Positions 1 to 4,619 of a DNA stretch of 5,552 nucleotides are shown piece by piece. The notes under the pieces were generated by a model. That model was not told where the DNA came from. It made no database searches and saw nothing but the letters and a program-made list of their open reading frames with translations. Both the position numbers and the translations under genes were made by a program. This stretch comes from Lysobacterales bacterium (GTDB taxonomy: Bacteria > Pseudomonadota > Gammaproteobacteria > Xanthomonadales > SZUA-36), in NCBI GenBank assembly GCA_029287515.1, contig JARFQZ010000081.1:1-5552 (forward strand), in the 5' to 3' direction. Each line of letters starts with the position of its first letter. The stretch's first letter is position 1.

Positions 1-736
1 TGTCAAGAGAGATGCCTCCTGACGCCTCAAGGCCGATTTTGCCCCGGAACCGCTCGACTGCAGTACGCAACTGGTTATTGGAAAAATTGTCCAGCAACGC
101 CCGTTGCGCACCGGCTGCATGTGCCTCTTCCAGCTGTTCCAGGTTCTCTACTTCGACTTCCAGCAGAAGATGAGGGTAAAGGCGCAGTGCATTTTTAACG
201 GCTGCGCTGATGGAGCCGGCTGCCGAAATATGGTTTTCCTTGACCAGGATGGCATCGAACAGCCCCACCCGGTGATTCCGGGCGCCACCGCAACGCACCG
301 CGTACTTCTGGGCCAGCCTGAGCCCCGGCAGGGTTTTGCGCGTATCGAGGATGATCACGCCGGTTCCCTCTACTGCATCGACATACCGCCGCGCCTGCGT
401 CGCTGTGCCTGACAGGGTCTGGAGGAAGTTGATGGCCGTTCTTTCACCGCTTAATACGCCCCGCGCGTTACCGCTGACGCAGCAGATTTCCTGGTCAATC
501 GAAACGGCCTCGCCGTCACTGGCGAACCAGTCCACGGAAATACCGCAATGCAACTGGCGAAAAGTTTCTTCAAACCACGCCTGGCCCGCGAGCACGGCCG
601 TCTCACGGCTGACCAGCCGCGTCTGCAGGCTGTTTTCTGGCGGAATTAGCTCCGCGGTGCGGTCACCGTCGCCAATATCCTCTTCCAGGGCTCTGGCGAC
701 ATCATCGGTCACCACTTTGGGTGAAGGGTGGTCCAA
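1..736 (-). CDS. nadC: Nicotinate-nucleotide pyrophosphorylase (carboxylating), C-terminus cut off by the window edge
   Basis: Quinolinate phosphoribosyltransferase: cytoplasmic enzyme that converts quinolinate plus PRPP to nicotinate mononucleotide, CO2 and pyrophosphate in de novo NAD synthesis. I read 245 codons from a TTG at 736. Family landmarks seen: ALEEDIGDGD near residues 16-25, SGERTAINFLQTLSGTAT at 96-113, DTRKTLPGLR at 131-140, GGARNHRVGLFDA at 150-162, LVKENH at 164-169, EVEVENL at 193-199, LLDNFS at 214-219 and EASGG at 237-241. The Arg/Lys pair 133-134, NHR 154-156, Lys166, Glu195 or Glu197 and Asp216 match the positions expected to bind substrate. Family members are usually about 280-295 residues, so roughly 35-45 are missing beyond base 1. 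The TTG start is chosen because AGGA lies 8 bases upstream and no ATG is available; GTG codons at 715 and 712 lack a Shine-Dalgarno. It follows the Trm112-like gene with one base between stop and start, so translational coupling is likely. Confidence 0.95.
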   Translation of the reverse strand, partial: MDHPSPKVVTDDVARALEEDIGDGDRTAELIPPENSLQTRLVSRETAVLAGQAWFEETFRQLHCGISVDWFASDGEAVSIDQEICCVSGNARGVLSGERTAINFLQTLSGTATQARRYVDAVEGTGVIILDTRKTLPGLRLAQKYAVRCGGARNHRVGLFDAILVKENHISAAGSISAAVKNALRLYPHLLLEVEVENLEQLEEAHAAGAQRALLDNFSNNQLRTAVERFRGKIGLEASGGISLD

Positions 737-737
737 C

Positions 738-1004
738 TCAGAAGTCCTGTAGCTGGGTGCAGCCTATACCCCTTTCTTCCAGCAGGATCGGAATGTCATC
801 AATGACCGGATAGATGACCCTGGAATCTTCCGTGATCAGGGCTTCCCGCAACGGCTGGTCAACGGTTTCTCCCCTGACGGTTTGCACGCCGCCATCGGCG
901 ATGGCCTTGTTCAGCACTTTAAGCCGGTTGGCGGACAGCCGGGTCAGCGGAGTTTTGCTCACCGGGCAGCAAAGAATCTCCAGTAGTTTCCCATCCACAG
1001 TCAT
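738..1004 (-). CDS. Trm112/YcaR-like small protein (UPF0434-type), long variant lacking most zinc cysteines
   Basis: An 88-residue protein. The N-terminal LLEILCCPVSKTPL (residues 7-20) and C-terminal VIYPVIDDIPILLEE (63-77) are the two hallmark segments of the Trm112-like family. In that family a short zinc-ribbon-like fold serves as a partner or activator of methyltransferases in eukaryotes and archaea; the bacterial role is poorly defined. Bacterial members are often about 60 residues. Here about 25 extra residues (roughly 28-55, including NKAIADGGVQ) sit between the two halves. The usual CPxC is CPVS (Cys13, Ser16), and there is no second Cys pair in the middle; only Cys12, Cys13 and Cys82 are present, so canonical zinc binding looks lost. 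Start ATG 1004 is chosen over an in-frame GTG at 1019 because GGGAG lies 8 bases before the ATG. It is the first gene of a minus-strand unit with nadC and is divergent from purE. Family assignment is good; function is unknown. Confidence 0.85.
   Translation of the reverse strand: MTVDGKLLEILCCPVSKTPLTRLSANRLKVLNKAIADGGVQTVRGETVDQPLREALITEDSRVIYPVIDDIPILLEERGIGCTQLQDF
745..748 (-). promoter_or_regulatory. Ribosome binding site of nadC, inside the preceding gene
   Basis: AGGA on the minus strand, 8 bases before the TTG at 736 and within the last codons of the Trm112-like gene. It is the main reason for choosing the TTG start. Confidence 0.6.
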
Positions 1005-1007
1005 AGG

Positions 1008-1017
1008 GGGAGCTCCC
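1008..1017 (-). promoter_or_regulatory. Shine-Dalgarno of the Trm112-like gene within a perfect 10-bp palindrome
   Basis: On the minus strand GGGAG (1017-1013) is followed by CTCCC, giving the self-complementary GGGAGCTCCC just before the ATG at 1004. The ribosome binding site decides the start. The palindrome has no loop, so a stable hairpin is not expected. Confidence 0.55.
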
Positions 1018-1035
1018 ACATTTCAATGACCTGTT

Positions 1036-1065
1036 ATTTTACGGCAGGAAGGCTCTTCCTGACAG
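1036..1065 (-). promoter_or_regulatory. Candidate promoter of the Trm112-like/nadC unit
   Basis: On the minus strand a CTGTCA (1065-1060, 4 of 6 to the -35 consensus) and a TAAAAT (1041-1036, 5 of 6 to the -10 consensus) are separated by 18 bases. Most of the spacer is the inverted repeat at 1045-1061. Position and spacing are right for a sigma-70 promoter about 30 bases from the ATG, but the -35 match is weak. Confidence 0.3.
1045..1061. repeat. Inverted repeat in the divergent purE / Trm112-like control region
   Basis: CAGGAAG - GCT - CTTCCTG is a perfect 7-bp dyad with a 3-base centre. No T-run follows on either strand, so it does not look like an intrinsic terminator. It lies between the candidate -35 and -10 of the minus-strand promoter and about 33 bases upstream of the candidate purE -10, which would suit an operator. 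The regulator is unknown. Confidence 0.55.
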
Positions 1066-1093
1066 CGTTAATGAATGATAAAGACGCTTCGCA

Positions 1094-1102
1094 TGGTACA
1101 AT
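1094..1102 (+). promoter_or_regulatory. Candidate extended -10 promoter of purE-purK
   Basis: TGG followed directly by TACAAT is an extended -10 element (5 of 6 to TATAAT). The predicted transcription start is near 1109, giving an untranslated leader of about 33 bases before the purE GTG. No good -35 is visible 16-18 bases upstream, which is tolerated with an extended -10. Confidence 0.45.
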
Positions 1103-1128
1103 GTCCGGCTTATATTTCACCTTTCAAC

Positions 1129-1133
1129 AGGAA
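1129..1133 (+). promoter_or_regulatory. Ribosome binding site of purE
   Basis: AGGAA, 8 bases before the GTG at 1142. It supports the GTG as start rather than the overlapping TTG at 1140. Confidence 0.6.
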
Positions 1134-1141
1134 TCGAATTT

Positions 1142-1639
1142 GTGAGTAAGCAGGTGCTTGTCGGCATTATCATGGGCTCCCAATCGGATTGGGAAACCAT
1201 GAAAAACGCCGCGGAAACATTGGATAACCTCGGCGTTCCGCACGAGACCCGTGTGGTTTCGGCGCATCGCACGCCTGACCGGATGTTTGAATATGCGGAG
1301 CAGGCAGCGTCTCGGGGGCTGCAGGTCATCATTGCAGGTGCAGGTGGCGCAGCCCATTTGCCCGGCATGGTCGCGGCAAAAACCGTGGTTCCCGTCCTGG
1401 GCGTACCGGTACAGTCACGTGCCCTCAACGGCATGGATTCTCTGCTGTCCATTGCGCAGATGCCCGCCGGTATTCCAGTGGGCACCCTGGCCATCGGAAC
1501 CGCCGGTGCCACCAATGCAGCCCTGCTTGCTGCGGCGATCATAGGCAACAGTGTGCCTGAAATACGGGCAGCGCTGGAAGCATTCCGGAACAACCGGACC
1601 GAGGCCGTTCTGGCCCAGCCGGACCCGAGCCAGGTTTGA
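1142..1639 (+). CDS. purE: N5-carboxyaminoimidazole ribonucleotide mutase, class I PurE
   Basis: Cytoplasmic purine-pathway enzyme that moves the carboxyl group of N5-CAIR to carbon, giving CAIR; it acts with PurK. The 165-residue length is typical of bacterial class I PurE. Visible motifs: GSQSDWETM (residues 12-20, substrate phosphate loop), SAHRTP (40-45, with His42 aligned to the catalytic His of E. coli PurE), IIAGAGGAAHLPGM in the 60s-70s, VPVLGVPVQS, LLSIAQMPAGIPVGTLAIGTAG, and a late NPDP-like PDP near the C-terminus. The product resembles E. coli PurE through almost its whole length. The GTG start is supported by AGGAA 8 bases upstream. It is the first gene of an operon with purK, with 4 bases between stop and next start, and is probably transcribed from the extended -10 element at 1094-1102. 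I see no recognisable PurR-type operator upstream. Confidence 0.97.
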   Translation: MSKQVLVGIIMGSQSDWETMKNAAETLDNLGVPHETRVVSAHRTPDRMFEYAEQAASRGLQVIIAGAGGAAHLPGMVAAKTVVPVLGVPVQSRALNGMDSLLSIAQMPAGIPVGTLAIGTAGATNAALLAAAIIGNSVPEIRAALEAFRNNRTEAVLAQPDPSQV

Positions 1640-1643
1640 ACGA

Positions 1644-2798
1644 ATGACAACCTTGGATAGCCTGGTCTTTTCTCCGGTGCATAAAGTGGGTGTTCTGGGT
1701 GGCGGCCAACTGGGTCGCATGATGGGACTTGCCGGAATTCCCCTGGGCCTTGAGTTCGTATTTCTTGACCCTTCTTCAGATGCCTGTGCAACGGCGGCCG
1801 GGGACCTTGTACAGGCCGATTTCTCAGACGAACAGGCGGCGCGTGAGCTTTCCGCCCTGGTCGACGTTGTGACTTTTGACTTTGAAAACGTCCCTGCAGC
1901 AACGGCACGGGCCCTGCAGGAGAATTGCCTGGTTTACCCGTCTCCCGATGCGCTTGGGGCGGGGCAGGACCGGTTGGCAGAAAAGGAACTGCTCACCAGC
2001 CTGGGTATAGAAGTCGCTCCGTACCACGTTGTGTCCAGCCGGACAGACTTGCTGGCTGGCCTGGAAAAAGTGGGTTACCCGGCTGTGCTGAAAACGCGTC
2101 GCCTGGGTTATGACGGTAAGGGTCAGGCGGTACTTCGCGACCAGGAGGACCTGGAGAGAGCCTGGCAAAAACTTGGTGACTTCGACCTGGTGCTGGAAGC
2201 CTTCGTCCCCTTCCAGGCCGAGTGTTCGCTGGTGGCCGTGCGCGGATTGGATGGGGAAATACGCACCTGGCCATTGGCCAGAAATGTGCACTCAAACGGA
2301 ATACTGGTGCTGAGCATGCCGGGTGCGTTCGATGAAGCCCTCCAGTCCCTGGCCACCCGGAAAATGAAAGCATTGCTGGAGCATTTTGACTACCGCGGCG
2401 TGCTTACCATCGAATTTTTCCTGGCGGACGGAAAGCTGCTGGCCAACGAGTTTGCGCCAAGGGTTCATAATTCAGGCCACTGGAGTATAGATGGCGCGGT
2501 GTGTTCGCAGTTTGAAAATCATGTAAGGGCCGTCGCCTCCATGCCCCTGGGTGAAACTTCCATGACCGGCCATTCCGTCATGTTCAACTGGATTGGGGAG
2601 ATGCCGGACCGGGAGCGTGCAATGAAGATTCCCGGTTTGCACTGGCATGATTACGGCAAATCTCCGAGGCCCGGCAGGAAGATAGGACACGCGACCCTGA
2701 CGGCATCTGGCGAGGATGAGCTGAAACGGAACGCCGGCCGCCTGGCGGAAATTGCAGGCGGTGAGTTTCCCCGCTTGTTAGGCCAACTCTTCGACTAG
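1644..2798 (+). CDS. purK: N5-carboxyaminoimidazole ribonucleotide synthase, ATP-grasp
   Basis: Uses ATP and bicarbonate to carboxylate AIR to N5-CAIR, the substrate of the neighbouring PurE. The product is 384 residues, slightly longer than the common 355-380. Domains in order: N-terminal nucleotide-binding-like domain with GVLGGGQLGRM (16-26) and TFDFENVP (77-84); DRLAEKELL near 109-117; ATP-grasp region with PAVLKTRRLGYDGKGQ (146-161), the flexible ATP-binding loop; EAFVPFQAECS (185-195); and the metal/substrate segment NEFAPRVHNSGHWSIDGA (268-285). All these are canonical, so the enzyme should be active. Start ATG 1644 follows AGG at 1632-1634 by 9 bases; an in-frame upstream extension to 1551 would overlap purE deeply and is not supported. 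The stop lies inside the 3' end of argD on the opposite strand, a 21-bp tail-to-tail overlap. Confidence 0.96.
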   Translation: MTTLDSLVFSPVHKVGVLGGGQLGRMMGLAGIPLGLEFVFLDPSSDACATAAGDLVQADFSDEQAARELSALVDVVTFDFENVPAATARALQENCLVYPSPDALGAGQDRLAEKELLTSLGIEVAPYHVVSSRTDLLAGLEKVGYPAVLKTRRLGYDGKGQAVLRDQEDLERAWQKLGDFDLVLEAFVPFQAECSLVAVRGLDGEIRTWPLARNVHSNGILVLSMPGAFDEALQSLATRKMKALLEHFDYRGVLTIEFFLADGKLLANEFAPRVHNSGHWSIDGAVCSQFENHVRAVASMPLGETSMTGHSVMFNWIGEMPDRERAMKIPGLHWHDYGKSPRPGRKIGHATLTASGEDELKRNAGRLAEIAGGEFPRLLGQLFD

Positions 2799-3947
2799 AG
2801 AGCACACGACATCAACGATCTGTTCCGCCTGTTCCCGGTCGATGATCAGCGGCGGAAGCAGTCGAATGACCGTATCCCGCGTGATGTTCAGCAACACCCC
2901 TTTTTCCAGCGCAGCCTTTTTCAGGTGATTGGCCTCTGCATCCAGTTCGATACCGATCATCAGGCCTTTTCCCCGGATTTCCCTGACCACGGGTGTCGAA
3001 TCCAGTCGGTTGCGGAAGGCATCCAGCATGAAGTCACCGGACTGCCGGGCCCGGCCGGCAATGTCTTCCGATCGCATCAGGTCCAATACGGTGCATGCCG
3101 TTCGGCTGACCAGTGGATTTCCTCCGAAAGTGGAGCCGTGACGACCGGGTGAAAGCGCTTCTGCGGCTGCGCCGCGTGCTGCGCAGGCGCCAATGGGCAA
3201 GCCGTTGGCCAGCGCCTTGGCGGTAGTCAGAATATCCGGCAGAACATCCTCGTGCTGGTGAGCGTACCAGCGGCCGGTGCGGCACAGACCGGACTGGATT
3301 TCGTCGACTATGAGCATCCAGCCATTCTCATCACAGATCGACCGCAGCTTTTCAAGGTAGCCCGGATCCGGAACCCGGATACCGGCTTCACCCTGGATGG
3401 GTTCAAGCATGATCGCCGTGACGTCATGGCTGTGCTCTGAAATAGTTTCGATGGCTTCGACATCATTGAAAGGCGCACGGATGAATCCGCTGACCAGCGG
3501 TTCGAAGCCGGCCTGTACCTTGCGGCTTCCTGTCGCCGACAGAGCGGCCATGGTGCGGCCGTGGAAGCTGTGCTCCATCACGATGACACCCGGGTTGTCG
3601 ATCCCTTTTTCGTGACCGATGGCCCGCACAATTTTTAACGCGCATTCGATGGCTTCGGCGCCGGAGTTACCAAAAAATACCCGTTCTGTCTGCGTGATCC
3701 CGGCCAGCTTTTCTGCGAGTTTTTCCTGCCAGGGGATGCGAAACAGGTTGCCGGTGTGGATCAGCGTCGAAGCCTGCTTCGATATGACGTCTGCGATAGC
3801 CGGATGGGCATGTCCCAGCGCGCAGACGCCAAGTCCGCTGATTGCATCGAGGTATCGTTTGCCGTCTTCGTCCCAGAGCCAGGCGCCTTCGCCACGAACG
3901 AATGCCACGGGTGCAGGCGCATAGGTGTTCATCAGGTGCGGGCTCAT
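2778..3947 (-). CDS. argD: Acetylornithine/succinyldiaminopimelate aminotransferase, class III PLP enzyme
   Basis: PLP-dependent transaminase of the ArgD group, expected to act on N-acetylornithine (arginine synthesis) and probably N-succinyl-LL-diaminopimelate (lysine/DAP synthesis). The 389 residues fit the family. Motifs: LDAISGLGVCALGHAHP (33-49), FFGNSGAEAIECALK (91-105, cofactor phosphate contact), SFHGRTMAALSATG (127-140, stacking aromatic Phe128), EPIQGEAG (182-189), VDEIQSGLCRTG (214-225, Asp215 to the pyridine nitrogen), TTAKALANGLPIGA with Lys244 as the Schiff-base lysine, and HGSTFGGNPL (270-279). Start ATG 3947 has AAGGA 8 bases upstream; that site overlaps the stop of rnt, so the two are probably coupled. 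Substrate is inferred from similarity: other class III members (ornithine, succinylornithine or GABA aminotransferases) share these motifs, but the length and N-terminus fit ArgD best. I see no ArgR-like box upstream. Confidence 0.9.
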   Translation of the reverse strand: MSPHLMNTYAPAPVAFVRGEGAWLWDEDGKRYLDAISGLGVCALGHAHPAIADVISKQASTLIHTGNLFRIPWQEKLAEKLAGITQTERVFFGNSGAEAIECALKIVRAIGHEKGIDNPGVIVMEHSFHGRTMAALSATGSRKVQAGFEPLVSGFIRAPFNDVEAIETISEHSHDVTAIMLEPIQGEAGIRVPDPGYLEKLRSICDENGWMLIVDEIQSGLCRTGRWYAHQHEDVLPDILTTAKALANGLPIGACAARGAAAEALSPGRHGSTFGGNPLVSRTACTVLDLMRSEDIAGRARQSGDFMLDAFRNRLDSTPVVREIRGKGLMIGIELDAEANHLKKAALEKGVLLNITRDTVIRLLPPLIIDREQAEQIVDVVCSLVEELA

Positions 3948-3955
3948 GCCTGTTG

Positions 3956-3960
3956 TCCTT
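3956..3960 (-). promoter_or_regulatory. Ribosome binding site of argD, overlapping the rnt stop codon
   Basis: AAGGA on the minus strand shares a base with the rnt TGA (3962-3960) and stands 8 bases before the argD ATG. It fixes the argD start and suggests termination-reinitiation coupling. Confidence 0.65.
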
Positions 3961-4565
3961 CAGAACCCGGTCAGAATCTTCCAGCGGTTGACGATGGCGC
4001 AAAACAGGGCTGCCGTTTTTTCCGTGTCATATATTGCAGAATGCGCTTCCGACTCGTTCCAGTCCAGCCCGGCAGCCTGCACAGCCCGGGAGAGCACTGT
4101 CTGGCCGAACGCCAGGCCTGCCAATGTGGCGGTATCGAACGAGCTGAAAGGGTGAAAAGGGCTGCGTTTGAAGTCGGTACGCGCAATGGCTGAATTGATG
4201 AAGGACAGGTCGAAAAAGGAGTTATGTCCCACCAGGATGGCTCGCTGGCATTTGGTGGCCCGGACTTCTTTCCTGATGGGCTGCGAGATTTGTGCCAGGG
4301 CCTCCTTTTCGGGCAGGGCGCCACGCAATGGGCTGTCTAACTGGATGCCGGTAATTTCCAGCGACTTGGGATTAATGTTGGCGCCTTCAAAGGGCTCGAC
4401 ATTGACATCGATGGTTTCGGCGACGAACAGCCGGCCAAAATCGTCCATTTGTATGATGCATGCAGCGACTTCCAGCAATGCATCCTTCTCAGCGTCAAAT
4501 CCACCGGTTTCCACGTCTACTACGACGGGAAGAAAACCCCTGAATCGATCGGCAATGCGCGGCAT
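3960..4565 (-). CDS. rnt: Ribonuclease T, DEDDh 3'-5' exoribonuclease
   Basis: Trims 3' ends of tRNA (including CCA end turnover), 5S and 23S rRNA and other small RNAs, and works as a homodimer in the cytoplasm. With the chosen start the product is 201 residues; E. coli RNase T has 215. The DEDDh catalytic set is complete: Asp17 and Glu19 in VVVDVETGGF, Asp119 in GHNSFFDLSF, His175 and Asp180 in AHSAIYDTE. Phe23 and Phe118 match aromatic residues that stack on the RNA 3' end in E. coli. DRFRGF at 6-11, NPFHPF-like SPFHPFSSFDTATLAG at 135-150, GQTVLS at 154-159 and the final IVNRWK are strong family signatures that separate it from DNA polymerase III epsilon and oligoribonuclease. The start is uncertain: ATG 4565 fits family alignment, ATG 4577 is possible, and neither has a strong Shine-Dalgarno. 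argD follows after 12 bases. Confidence 0.95.
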   Translation of the reverse strand: MPRIADRFRGFLPVVVDVETGGFDAEKDALLEVAACIIQMDDFGRLFVAETIDVNVEPFEGANINPKSLEITGIQLDSPLRGALPEKEALAQISQPIRKEVRATKCQRAILVGHNSFFDLSFINSAIARTDFKRSPFHPFSSFDTATLAGLAFGQTVLSRAVQAAGLDWNESEAHSAIYDTEKTAALFCAIVNRWKILTGF

Positions 4566-4568
4566 AAT
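4563..4568 (+). promoter_or_regulatory. Weak candidate -10 element for the TraB/GumN gene
   Basis: CATAAT (5 of 6 to TATAAT) lies 52 bases before the ATG at 4620 and overlaps the rnt start on the other strand. The hexamer 17 bases upstream is a poor -35 (CTGAAT), so this is a tentative call. Confidence 0.2.
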
Positions 4569-4599
4569 GGGCCCCATTTGGCAAGCAATGGAGCATAAG

Positions 4600-4609
4600 G
4601 GATTAATCC
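4600..4609. repeat. Perfect 10-bp palindrome in the rnt / TraB-GumN spacer
   Basis: GGATTAATCC is fully self-complementary and sits in the 54-bp divergent spacer, about 35 bases from the rnt start and 11 from the TraB/GumN start. It could be a dimer binding site for a regulator, but a 10-bp palindrome can also arise by chance. Confidence 0.35.
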
Positions 4610-4619
4610 TGAAATTGCT

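Noticed and set aside
104..752. Two overlapping plus-strand open frames of 102 and 138 residues
   Set aside because: They lie opposite nadC, whose motifs are clear. Their translations show no family signature.
1045..1061. Intrinsic terminator
   Set aside because: The dyad is perfect but not followed by a T-run on either strand, and it sits between two divergent starts where no terminator is needed.
1020..1141. Purine repressor box or riboswitch upstream of purE
   Set aside because: No sequence close to the known PurR operator and no room or conserved elements for a purine riboswitch; the leader is only about 33 bases.
1117..1908. 263-residue open frame on the minus strand
   Set aside because: It is antisense to purE and the first part of purK, both certain. 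Its translation is rich in Arg, Pro, Ala and Ser with no recognisable domain, as expected for a shadow frame in GC-rich DNA.
2738..2748. CCGCC-T-GGCGG dyad near the purK end as a terminator for argD or purK
   Set aside because: The loop is too short, there is no T-run on either strand, and it lies inside conserved purK coding sequence.
4566..4619. ArgR box controlling rnt-argD
   Set aside because: The palindrome GGATTAATCC does not match the ArgR consensus, and no paired boxes are visible.
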